Origin: Fennellomyces sp. T-0311
Lineage: Eukaryota; Mucoromycota; Mucoromycetes; Mucorales; Lichtheimiaceae
Length of the DNA stretch: 64,000 bases
Direction: 5' to 3'
NCBI GenBank assembly: GCA_025266875.1
Contig: JALLLT010000039.1
Span: 310,001 to 374,000 of the forward strand
In this document: one piece after another, positions 45,259 to 58,772 of the stretch
How positions within the stretch are numbered: position 1 is the stretch's first letter
Layout: every line of letters starts with the position of its first letter
Position numbers and translations under genes: made by a program
The notes under the pieces: model-generated
Database searches by the model: none
The model's input: the letters and a program-made list of their open reading frames with translations, nothing else
What the model was told of the DNA's origin: nothing

Positions 45259-47657
45259 ATGGGATCACTTCAGGTGCCTGATCTCAATGTCAAGCCGAGC
45301 ACCAGCACACCATTACGACAAGTCATGTCATCGGGCAGCTACCCCAAATCAACGCCTAGTCTGCTCCCACAGTCCCGCTCCAGCCGAAGTAACAGTGCCG
45401 TCTCGGTATATGCAGCAGCAGCATTCGATGCCAACAATATCCGGAGACAGCGATCCGAGTCGTTTGTGCAGCAGCGCAAAAGCAAGCATGATGTTGATAT
45501 GGTTCCCCGGGCACCTTCCCAGATCTGTCTGAGTCGGCATTCACCTGTACGAGCAACCACCCTACCACTTCCACATGATGAATCATCCGATGAAGAGGAA
45601 GCAGAACAACCACAACAGGAAGAACAACAAAGGAAAAGGGAGAGTAGTGTTAGCAGTAGCAACGCCAGCAGCGACAGTAGCGGGCAGGATGAAGAGGGTG
45701 CTATCATTGGCAATGTCATGATCCGTCGAGCGGTTAGACCCAGCTTTGTTCATCCGCCCCCCAAAGAACCTGTCAAGCCCCAGGAACCCAAACCAAAAGT
45801 CAATACGAATCGCGAATACTGGTCACCGCCACCCATTTCTCCTGACGCATCCATACAAGGGTTCCATGCCACTGACGATCCAAATGCCATAGTAACGTCG
45901 CCCTCATCACCTTACGACAAGAAACAACCGTTTTTCAAACTGAAAAAGACCAACAGCAACGCATCCAACCATTCTCTCTTCCATTTCCACAAACGATTCC
46001 ATCATCGAAGCGACCAAAACCTTGCTAGTGACCCCAACCTCGTATATCCACCGCCTCCCGTATCCTTTGGAGATAATCCCGAAACGTTAGTAGCCGTGTG
46101 ACAATGCCCCCGATTTTTTATATTAAATTTTCTTTTTTAGTGATCGCTATGGCTTCAAGAAGGCTTCGCAATGGCTTACACTCGATGCCCATCACGATTT
46201 TGACGACACTTATCAGCCTATCTTGGAACGTCGATTATTAAAATGGCAGCAATTGCTTGAAGAATACGAGCCCAAGCTGCCAGAACGAAGTTCTAAAGGT
46301 ACAGTAACGAGTAACTGGATTCATGTAGGACAAGATAACTGACGATAAAAACAAACTCGTTCCATCTAGTCAAGAGATATATTCGAAAAGGAGTACCTGC
46401 CCATTTGCGAGGACGCGTAAGTTATTCCCGAGTATGCCTCTCTGCTAAAAAAAAATGTGTAACTCAAATGGTTTTACCAGGTATGGCTACACTACAGCGG
46501 AGCGGAGGCCAAGATGGCCTCAAACCCCGGTGTATATGCTAAATTCCTCGGCAAAGCCGAAGAGATGGGAGACACCAACGAATTTGCTGACATTATTGCA
46601 CGCGATTTGCATCGCACATTTCCTGACAATGTTCAATTTCGGTCAACTACGGATCAGCAACCCGCTATCATTGGCGCGCTTCAACGTGTCTTGTCCGCCT
46701 TCTCAGTCTATTCGCCCTCTATTGGATATTGCCAGTCACTCAACTACATTGTCGGCATGCTTTTGCTTTTTATGAACGAAGAGGAGGCATTTTGGACTCT
46801 GGTGGCCATTGTACAAAATTTGTTACCTGCAGGTGTATACGATGTGACCATGGAAGGTTCCAATATTGATCAGACCGTCTTGATGATGTTGATCTGGGAA
46901 CGGATGCCCCATATTTGGAACAAGTTGGCAGAAAAGAAGTCGTCGTTCTGGGATTACGCTGCAGATGGCACATCCATGCCGACCATTACACTCGTCACCA
47001 ATCACTGGTTTCTCACATTGTTCATTAATATCTTGCCAATCGAGGTAATAAGTCTATCTAAAAGATGGGATCTTATACTAAAGTTTATCCTCAATAGACG
47101 GTGCTACGAGTGTGGGATTGCTTCTTTTAGTAAGTTGATCTATCCTGTTATAAGTTGCAGTAACTAAGTGACTCCTTTTCTTCATTTCAACAGCGAGGGG
47201 GCGAGTGTACTGTTCCGAGTAGCATTAACATTGTTCAAGATGAGTGAAAATACGATCATGTCACTGGATGATTCATTGGAGATATTCCAAGTGATACAGG
47301 TATTTTTTCTCAACGTGAAAGATGTAGTGTAACGTTTGGTTGACGTGGGACCCACGTGTTAGAACATGCCAAAAAAGATTATCGACTGCCAGATATTGAT
47401 AGATGTAAGTTTTTATTATTGTCATCTAAAGCTGTGCTTTCCATGTTGACAAAAGCCGTGATGTGCAGAATACATTTCGGCGGTACGGATCGCTTTCCGA
47501 TATCACTCATGATGATTTAGAACGCCGGCGTGAAATGTGTCGTGACAGACGTCGATCAGGACAACGCTTCACTGGCAATCCCAAATCTCGGACGCTGCCA
47601 AGACGACCATTCGGGGCAGCGACACCCTGGAAACGCAAAACGTCGAAGCACAGATAA
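45259..47657 (+). CDS. TBC-domain Rab GTPase-activating protein
   Basis: Eight exons (45259-46085, 46141-46298, 46370-46416, 46481-47044, 47098-47129, 47194-47299, 47363-47404, 47469-47657) give 654 aa. The first 275 residues are low complexity, rich in Ser, Gln, Glu and Pro. Then comes DRYGFKKASQWLTLDAHHDF and a TBC domain starting at KRYIRKGVPAHLRGRVW. Both catalytic fingers are present: the arginine finger IIARDLHRTFPDN and the glutamine finger GYCQSLNYIVGM. Later blocks are FLTLFINILPIETVLRVWDC and FFYEGASVLFRVALTLF. The C-terminus is basic (KSRTLPRRPF). The family accelerates GTP hydrolysis on Rab/Ypt proteins, as Gyp and GRTP1 proteins do. The target Rab is unknown. Confidence 0.9.
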
Positions 47658-47955
47658 TACCCTACACACATTACACTTCATATTACCCCATCTGTTGTTG
47701 TATAGATCATTCCCCACACGCACACTCTCCATGTAATCAATTTCATCTTTATTTTGCATAGCGCTCTTTTGGAGTACACGAACACCATTTATATTATTTG
47801 GCATAAGTAATACATTTTTTTCTTTTTACTTTATTGAGCACTCAGCATGCCGTATAAACGATAGACAAAGGGAATAAGGTTTATAGTAGAATAAAAGGCG
47901 TGGGTGAAATATACAAATGTAATGTACACGATGAGAAAGGTGGGTGTCGTACGTA

Positions 47956-50701
47956 TTAACGTCGATCATCATACTCTTTGGCAATGCTGTCTTCGAGTTC
48001 CTTGATCTTTTCTTTGGTCGTCTGTTTCCAGTTGGGATCACTCTTGTCTACTACCGCATGAGGCTCTGCCGATGCACTATCCTCGATCACCACATGGCTG
48101 CTCTCCTCCCAGACCTCAATACGTGGGTGGATGGGTTTATGGTATTGCTCTTCAGCCTGTGCCGCCACCTCTGGAGGGATGCCTGGTATATCTGCCATCT
48201 GCTCCGCTTCTTTCTCTGATCGTGGTGGACTGACGATTTCTGAGGGCTGTGGTGTTTCTTCCTGTTGTGTATGCTTGCTTCTCCGGAACAAGTTGCGTAG
48301 TCCAGAACCAGCACCAATCTCGCTGTTGTTATTACTAGTACTATCCTTCTGCATGTCGCCGTCGTCCTTGTTACGGTTACGCCAGGAGCGCAAGCTGGAA
48401 ACACTGGCCTCATTCTTTTCAATGTTCAAATTGGCCTGTGACGTGCCTCTCGGCTTGACCGGTTCCAAAAACCTGATTGATTGCAGCTCATTGTTCCGGG
48501 CCGTTTCAGTCACTCTTTCGTCATCCGAGTCACCAGGTAAGAAATCTTCCTCGGCTGTATCATCATCCATATCCACAGTAAAATGCCTATCTCCATTCGG
48601 ATATCCTGCCGCGGCTGCTTCCTCTTCGGCCTTTTTACGTTCGATGGTGTTGATCAAAGTGTTGCGTTGGGTTTCGCTGAGCATCGGTCCATCACCAAGG
48701 TCACCGCCATCTTGTTGCTGGCCACGACGAATCTTGGGAAGGCGTACGACGTTGTTGCTGCCGGTGCTCGTTATCGAAAGGGTACGAGTACGGATACGTT
48801 TACCGAGTTGGAAAAGCGGAATGGTAGTACCGTGTACCAGTGTGGATGCAAGCACAATAAATAGCACGACCGGGGAGAGTAGCTCAATAACAACAGGCTT
48901 CTCTTCCGAATCCTTGAACACTTCTTCCATTTCTTCCTTGGCAATCATTGACAAGAATACGGCGCCAACACCCATGGGACCGAACCAGCCACTGAAAACA
49001 GCTTCGCGGTATGTTTTGATGGCAGGCATGAACGGTTTAAGCGCAATCACAATCGGTAGCCGTCGAAACAGCAGGATCAAAATGGCAATGACGACAAGCC
49101 GCCAGGGGCTAAGGCCGATATCTGCATTGCCAAACTCATGCCAAGGCTGAAAAAAAATTCCGCACGAATCAGTAAATTGTAAGCGCTTCCATGCATATCA
49201 AACTACTACTACTGCAACTACAAGTACTTACGATGATTGCACCAATGTATGCAAATACGGCCAAATTAAGCATCATATCAATGACTTCCTGGAAATGTGC
49301 TTCTTCCGTTTCTTGCCGAAACCAGTCGTCCCAGGAAAATGCATTGCCAGCTACAAAGCACGCGAGCACATCATCACTGCCGGAAAAGCCGGTCATGCTC
49401 ATTAAAAATAGCTATGGCGAATGATCAGTATTGCCAAAAATAACCTATGCATACAAAGGCTTACTGCAAGTGCGATAGCAAAGCAAAGGAACGATGGCTT
49501 GTCAATTAGGTGGCTATTAACAATTTTAGTCCATTTCCTGTCAATAGTAAAAAAAAATGTGTACCACACTTACTTTCGCTCAGACCACTGCAAGATCTTT
49601 CGCGCTACCCAGCCCACCACAACACCAATGACGCAGGACAAAGCGATCTGGAAAAGACACGTTTCGTAAAACCACTTGCCGATAGCTTTGCCGGTACCGG
49701 GCTCGCCGATCAAGAAAATAGCCAAAAAGAGAAAAGGAAATCCCATGCCATCATTGCCTCCACTGTTTAAAAAATAAAACGGAGTTAAGCATGCATTTAA
49801 ACTATACGCTAAGCCTTACCTTTCTGCAGAAAGCGCATTTCGGATATGTGCGGGAACATGTTTCTCTGCGAACCGCCCTTTGACGACTGAGTTTGCCAAA
49901 ATCTACGTTGTCGAAAATTTCTGTCAGTTCGCAGGGGAAAAGTGTAAGGGGAACAAGGATCGCCAGACTTACTGGATCAGTGGGACATACGCATGCTGCA
50001 ATGACAAGGGCATTCAACTACACATACAACATACAATTAGCGCCCACAAATGCACAAGGAGACCATCAACTCACATAATCAAGGGGCGGGATCAACGCCC
50101 AGATAAAAAGCCCACTGACTAGCCACATGAAAATCATGATTGGAATCATCAGCATAAAAAAGGTCAACCATTCTTTTCGAAGATAATGCCTAAAATGAAA
50201 AAAAGGTGGTAAAGAAAAAGTAACCTTCGTCAGTTCCCTATCTTATCGGGCGAGACCGCTGGTTTCAAATGGACATACTTGGGCAAGTCAATCCCGACCG
50301 CCATCACCTAGATATATACGATTGTAAGTGGGAAAAAAAAAAGCACGAATTAACTTTACGTTTACTAACCTGAATAGCAATGATACATCTTGTGATCTGC
50401 TTTGTTATTTCATCGGTATCCTCCCACTCGTACGGGTTCAACCCATTTGCGACTAAAGGCCCGGCAATAATTCCAACGATTAGAGCAACAACTGTATAAC
50501 GCGCAACCATAGGAACAGAAAAACAGTTAGTTACCATGGCTGGATAAAAATTGTCCTAAACCGAACTTACAGGCTTCAGATATAAACAGCTTTTCCTTGA
50601 CAAACATGGATACGAACCCGAAAATGACAATAAAGCCACTCAAGATCGCAATGGCAATGGTGAATGCCGAGAATTCACCAGGTATAAGTTCGACCGACAT
50701 T
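47956..50701 (-). CDS. NHA1: Plasma-membrane Na+/H+ antiporter, Nha1/Sod2 type
   Basis: The gene starts at ATG 50701 and ends at 47956, with about eight introns. The membrane part can be followed as MSVELIPGEFSAFTIAIAIL, PMVARYTVVALIVGIIAGPL, WLTFFMLMIPIMIFMWLVSG, ALVIAACVCPTDPVLASSLL, SGGNDGMGFPFLFLAIFLIG, SDDVLACFVAGNAFSWDDWF and YREAVFSGWFGPMGVGAVFL. The TDP and ND motifs are the ion-binding core of the CPA1-type fungal exchanger. A long hydrophilic C-terminus (about 290 residues from LGKRIRTRTL, rich in Glu, Asp and Ser) follows, as in Nha1. It exports Na+/K+ in exchange for protons and affects salt tolerance and pH. The 339-codon open frame on the opposite strand (48131-49150) is a shadow of the last exon. 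Confidence 0.9.
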
Positions 50702-53700
50702 GTACTTTAACTAGAGTAGTGTCTAACAGTACAGTTTAAGGTCGAATTTTTGCTTTGTCAAATGCAAAGGAACAGAAAAAAAATTGAGGAACGAAGAGAA
50801 CAAAAACGACCAAAGGCGGGAACCGCAAGCCCAATATATACCAAAACTGGAGAAAGGCTGTTGCTGAGCTCAAAAAAAAATGCCTTTAACAGAAAAATGG
50901 ATACGAAAAGCTATCTTTTTTTTGCCCCCGATATGCAATCCCAGTTTATATGCACGAGGGATAACGAGAGTGTCTGTGATGCTACTGCTTATTTGGCGGA
51001 TGCTCCGATGTAGTTACCACGTTACCTTATCTTCAACGCAAACAATGCGTGCATTTGTAATGTATTTCCCCCTGTTTCCTTGGTTGTTTCAAGCTGTCGA
51101 TCGTTCCTTTGGCTTTTTATAAGTATATGGTATAAATATCCATATGTTGCGGTTCCATTTAACCTATTTACTAATTAAAGTCAATTTATCGGTGCTTGTC
51201 TTAGAGCCTCGCCTAAACGGCACCGTTGAAACCGTATGTCGGTCTCTCGTTCTGCAGTAACACAAGCGTTCGGTGTGGGTAACACAGAGCGCGCTTTAGA
51301 CCGTTTGAATCATGCACCCCCAAAAAGTGAAATAGCACTGGTAACCAATTCAGCTGACGATAGATATGACGACAATTAAAAAAACCACTTTTGACAACGC
51401 GGGTCGATCTTGTCAAGTGAGCGATGATGCTACCAATTCCAAATCAGTCCTTACTGGAAAAGCTTGTTTTTTGTTGGTTAATGCTGGGACCGGCCCCATC
51501 TGCAAGAAAGTAATATATACAAAACGGAACCGGAACCGTCTAGGGGCAGAAACACATATACTGAACTTCTTGAAGACCAGGTGACCTCTTCCCCTCACCC
51601 CCTTCGATTTTTTTTCGTCGCCACTATGTGATCGCCACTCCCTTTGTTTTAAAAAGTCCGCAAAAGAACACTTTATAGGCGGGCCGCTACTGAACCTTAA
51701 CAAATGTTTTGAGAAAACAAGTTTTGCGGAGCTTTTTTCCATCAATGGGTTTAGTGCTTTTTTATGTCACGAGAACCTATGGATCAATATTTCTTGGATG
51801 TTACAGGAAAATACACACTTAAGGTTGGCCTATTCTCTCTAATTTCCAGATTGTGGCCTCGATATAGTAATCCTTACGATGGGAAAAATATGGATGATGC
51901 ATGATTCATTCAAATAGGCTAGTCTTTCCACTGAAGCGGTGCTATTGTTTTGTGTATGGGAGAACACAACCACCATTATTCAGAAAAATAATACAGGAAC
52001 TTGAGTAACTTGTTTTCATGCCTTTATGTATTTGTAATATCAAGGGACAAGTTTCTGTCAAAAGTCCAGTCAATCCGGGCCTTTCATTTGAATAATTTAC
52101 CAGAATGAGATATTTGTTTACTCCATGGCATGTCACGATGCTCCAAAGAAACAGATGCCCGATTCGGTGAATAATTACACGTGTACTTCAAGACGCATAA
52201 TTTCACATTCACATAGGAATGAACTTACATCCATATAACATCGGTCTATACGTTTGTGAAACCGTCCTTAAATCCTTTGAAATACTTTACGTACACTAGA
52301 TGTAAACATGACAGACAGCAACGGCTCTAAATGCCCCCCCCCTGGCCGATTTATATTACAGCCATCACGAACCCTGCATTTGAAAACGAAGGATATTCCA
52401 TGTAGTATTCGTCACTGTAGTGGGATTGTGGCAAATCAGATATCGGCTGGAGATTTTTGGTCACTGCCGAGATCAAGGATCGACCAAGTTAAAGCCTGTA
52501 CGCTGGCACGGTTTTGTATCTAACAGCGGCAGATAACACTGCTATACATTTAAATTTCGATGTAAGAATATACTTACATATATGCCACTTTTTTCAAATC
52601 ATTTTGTTGATTTCTGGATTACCTAAGCTCTGTAAATACTACGTTTTGCCTATACACATATGTACTTTATAATGTGGGACTTTCAGAAGCAGCTAATTAG
52701 TTTGGTCCGAATTGATACTTAACGACTGCACACAAAAAAGGGGATACGCAAGGGTTTCAAATTAATATTATCTCAGAAGAATACATAGATCTTGCTCAAC
52801 AGCTTTTCAGAGCTTCCTAGTTCTTGATCTGCACGACGGAGTCCAGACACCAGAGCATATAATTGCATGAAGCATAAGCATCTTGACGGAGTACTATATA
52901 TACTTGGTATGGTGTTACAGGTATATACCAATTGAAATGTTACATAAAAAAATCATGGCTGTCGCTGCATTTGTGTGGCAAAAGATATCGCTTTACATAA
53001 ACGCATAGTTACATTAAATTGAACAATTTCAGTCATTATACATGGAATAAGTGATATAAATAGATCCAATGATTCGATATGCTGTGCTCAAAATATGTTA
53101 GGAATGACCGGCTTACTAGACATGTACATTACTGAAATGTTGGAAGTCCATCTGGAACACTTAGAGCTGATCCATCATATGACGTACACATCAGCTTTAC
53201 CTTAGTACTAACAGTAACAAAGCGACATATTTCAAAAGCACATGCCTGCTGACACTGTTTATGTAGTCATATGTCCATTGAGGTAGTAACGTATCTCGTA
53301 GCGCTTCTTCTTCTTCATTGCCCCTATTAATTAACAATAAGGGCTGATGTTATGGTACACTATGGTAAAGCACTCGACCGAGTGGATGAGGCTAATTCCA
53401 CTATCGACAATATAACTATCTCAAACTATACAGATTCTTACTTATCATTCGTCATTTTCACTCGCGCTACGATGATAATAATATTGTCATTATTCGAGTG
53501 TGTGAAGCAATAACCGCCTCAAGTGTTTCTTCTGGTGACTAATTGACTTACTGAATTCCATCATTTATACACTACATCTCGCTTTTGCTTACGTGCATCT
53601 CAACTTAATGATGAATTTGAATTACATCTTATTTGAAAGTGACAATAGTGATTCTGTGAAACAAACAGCGTAGCACCCAGTAACCGCTTGCTATGGTCAT

Positions 53701-54659
53701 CACATTCCTCTCTTGATAGAACTCGTACAGTACTGCGCAGTACAGTAGTATCACATCGTAGAGTTTGAGTTGTCGTTGTTACCAAGCCCCCCATTCTTCT
53801 GTCAGAGAAGCATAAGCAAATGACATTAACTTTTGCATAAGCACATTTATAGACTCCTATCATACAGTGATGAAGGTACACATTAAGCTTGCTCGAGATC
53901 ACATCGTAAAAACTAAACTACCGGGCGGAGTTATACCTCTGCCCAGGAAGGTCTTCGGCTCTTTCTTCAACCGAATCTAAATCTGGTAAGTGAAACCATG
54001 TGACAGATTGTTATCTGTTAGGGAAGGCTAAGCCTCGTACTCAAAATTGGTTTTTACTTTGTAATTAGTAGCTATGGTCATCGGTTATTAACGTAATATG
54101 TCGCAGGTTTTATATAGTACACCGAAGGTTAAGAGATTCATATTGATTCCATAGGTGCCAAAGTACTATAATAAGCTTGAGTAAATGTGTCACTTTTTGG
54201 AAACTCTAACCCTCGTATTATGTGATCAACTCTAAAAATAACAGTGCGAAGAACGGGGAAAGGTTGAACTCAAACATGACAAGTGTAGTTTCCAAAAGTG
54301 ATGTCGTGCCAAGGTGTCTATCCCTGTGTATATTTTGTACTGTAAGATTTCAAAGTTTGCAACGTTTTACCAGATCGACTTCTGTGATTACCCCAATAGT
54401 CATCACAGCGGGCCGCGCTTTATCCGGACGCATGTAAGTACTTCGAAGATGCTTGGCAGTTATGCTTGTGTAACGTAATTATGGTTAGTGCCTTTTTCCG
54501 AATGTGTGATATAGTTTCAGTGCATTCGCCATCGTTATTCGTGAATTTTCTTGTATTGTCATCGTCCTGCATGTTAGGTTTTAATTACTATATTGTAGCC
54601 ATAAAAAATGCGATTATTTCGTGTATACATTGAGAAGTAATCTTATGAAGCAAAAAGAC
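50702..54659. other. Gene-poor interval of 4 kb
   Basis: The left end holds the antiporter promoter. Further right I see only short open frames, the longest about 110 codons (51413-51745 minus), with no recognisable motif and many stops in all frames. Confidence 0.5.
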
Positions 54660-54835
54660 ATTAGTTGAAAAAAGGTATTGATTTTATTATGGAAGACTTT
54701 TGACCTGCACCTGTAGGTATGTAGTCGCTTCCTTAGGGTACGAATATTTAGAAATATACAAAATAGAGCGAGTGTCAAGTCTGAAAAAACCCCACTAGGA
54801 AAAAGACAGGCAGTGGAAGCGATGATGATATAAGA
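54660..54835 (-). mobile_element. Solo LINE 3' end, copy C
   Basis: Contains TTTATTATGGAAGAC, GACCTGCACCTGTAGGTATG and AGGGTACGAATATTTAG, then GAAAAAACC, in the same order as 13050-13215 beside the LINE fragment (roughly three-quarters identical by eye). No LINE coding sequence adjoins it. It is read as a severely 5'-truncated insertion. Confidence 0.6.
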
Positions 54836-54943
54836 AATAAAGCAAGAAAGAAAAGAAGCTGTGGAGGGTTAATGCTAATGAGATGGTGTTACTTGATAAT
54901 ATGGAGATAACCACACTATGTTTGGTTTCTTCAAGAAGACATT

Positions 54944-55039
54944 GTGAAAACGAACGTTTCACGAAAATTCAAGTTTATAATGGGAGGTATTTTCACGAAA
55001 GTTGTCAAGAAAATTCACGTTTTGTCATATCGTTTTCAC
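54944..55039. mobile_element. 96-bp miniature inverted-repeat element (candidate)
   Basis: The ends are perfect 10-bp inverted repeats, GTGAAAACGA at 54944-54953 and TCGTTTTCAC at 55030-55039. TTTCACGAAA-type words recur inside (54957, 54994). No clear target-site duplication is visible, so this may be a fold-back sequence rather than a transposon. Confidence 0.4.
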
Positions 55040-55116
55040 GTTTCTTAACATAAACAAGCCGTTAGTTACTTTTCATCGTTTTTTTGTGCATTAATGGGAA
55101 AGGTATAAGGTGTGTA

Positions 55117-55288
55117 CAGTGGCCGCTTTATATAACGATCTGATGGTGCAGCCCAAACTTTATCGTTATATCAAAATATCGTTATATAAAATGGGATTTG
55201 GCAGTGATTACCGTATTGGTGCATCGAGAATTGTATCGTTATAGCGAATTATCGTTATATAAAATATCATTATATAAAGCGACCACTG
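55117..55288. mobile_element. 172-bp pogo/Tc1-like MITE with TA target duplication
   Basis: The left end CAGTGGCCGCTTTATATAAC and the right end (reverse complement CAGTGGTCGCTTTATATAAT) are terminal inverted repeats of about 23 bp with two mismatches. A TA dinucleotide flanks each side (55115-55116 and 55289-55290), as Tc1/mariner/pogo insertions leave. The inside is non-coding and filled with ATCGTTATAT repeats in direct and inverted orientation, possibly transposase-binding sites. It lies immediately left of the Fanzor-like relic. Confidence 0.85.
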
Positions 55289-55290
55289 TA

Positions 55291-56130
55291 TGTACCAGCG
55301 CGACTGCGCCATATTGTCCTTTATTGCTTCAGTACTGGTACATATCAACAGATTCGCAACATTGTACGGCACCGAAGATGATGACCTTGATCCTTCTGCC
55401 TCTGGACCCAGTGAAGAATCAGTAGCAATGGATATTGACGTTGCCCGTCCTGAGCAACAGCAGCTCGAACGCATTTCCTCATTGTCAGGCCCACACAAGA
55501 TTACAGCCAAAAAAAATCAACTGTATCACGCTATCGACAAAACATTGCAAAAAACGAGAGAGGAAGAAGCGTGCTGGAAAGAAGGCAAGTTCGAAATCGT
55601 TGGAAAAAGACAGGAAAACACACGATGTTCGAGACAAGAAGGCACACCGTCGACTCTCAGCACGGACACGAGCTGCAATCGTTGCTGGTACAAAGGGAAG
55701 CCACGTGCTGAACTGTTTTGGAAGCTGGGTTCCACGTGAGTTTGTTCGCATGGATACCTATGACTCGAAACTGACAATATTATATAGGGAACAGCCCGAT
55801 ACGAGGGCATGCACGCAGAGGTTCCAATAAAACCAAAGACGCAATATGTTCAGTGCAAGGCGACTGCACTGTAGTCGGCGATGAACATTTATCGTCAACC
55901 ATATGTCCTTATTGTTTCCAGCGTTTGCACAACCATATGTACCGCAGGCAAAGAAAGAAGAAAAAGTCTAATGGGTCGAAGATATGCCGCAACCTTGCTT
56001 GTCCCAGTCGCGAACTCAGATGCAACACAATGAACCAAGACAGCATCGGGAGTTTCAATATTGCACTCATGACTCTTTCTACTATGATTGCGAAGGATGG
56101 CCTGGTCTTCCCCCCCTTCCGACGCGCAGC
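55291..56130 (+). pseudogene. Fanzor/TnpB-like (OrfB zinc-ribbon) relic, C-terminal part
   Basis: The plus strand reads FATLYGTEDDDLDPSASGPS, QLYHAIDKTLQKTREE, then in another frame DRKTHDVRDKKAHRRLSART and KGSHVLNCFGSWVPR. A good intron (55736-55787) leads to NSPIRGHARRGSNK, VVGDEHLSSTICPYCFQRL, KICRNLACPS and NQDSIGSFNIALM. A glutamate followed by a four-Cys zinc ribbon and then a D..xxxNIA block is the end of the RuvC-like nuclease domain in TnpB and its eukaryotic relatives, Fanzors. The copy is broken by a frame change near 55570. The N-terminal half, with the first RuvC aspartate and guide-RNA contacts, is missing. No guide-RNA region can be told. The alternative is another transposase with a similar zinc ribbon. 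Confidence 0.5.
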
Positions 56131-56443
56131 AACAACAACCAAGCAACACAAGTCTTATCTTGCTAATAACTATTCTCCCGCGTTTGCTCCCATTGGTAAT
56201 AGGATCTTTCCCTTGAGCTTTCATAGGTAACTAATACTTCGATTAATCAGGACCCTAGGCGCGTCATTCAGAAGGATGAATGGCTTGGTAAGTCGTAGCC
56301 CCACAATTAAAAGTTCCGATTTTTCGTACCCTAAGCATGTTTTCATAGCCCAGAGATGTGACCGTATGAAATTTATGGGCGGATCTTGAGGCGTCTCGTT
56401 CCCCCCTTTCACACACACAACTCTCTTTCTCACTCTTCCCACC

Positions 56444-58772
<2,329 letters not shown>

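Noticed and set aside
48131..49150. 339-codon ORF on the plus strand
   Set aside because: It lies entirely opposite the last exon of the Na+/H+ antiporter, whose protein is clearly homologous. The plus reading is Ser-rich shadow sequence.
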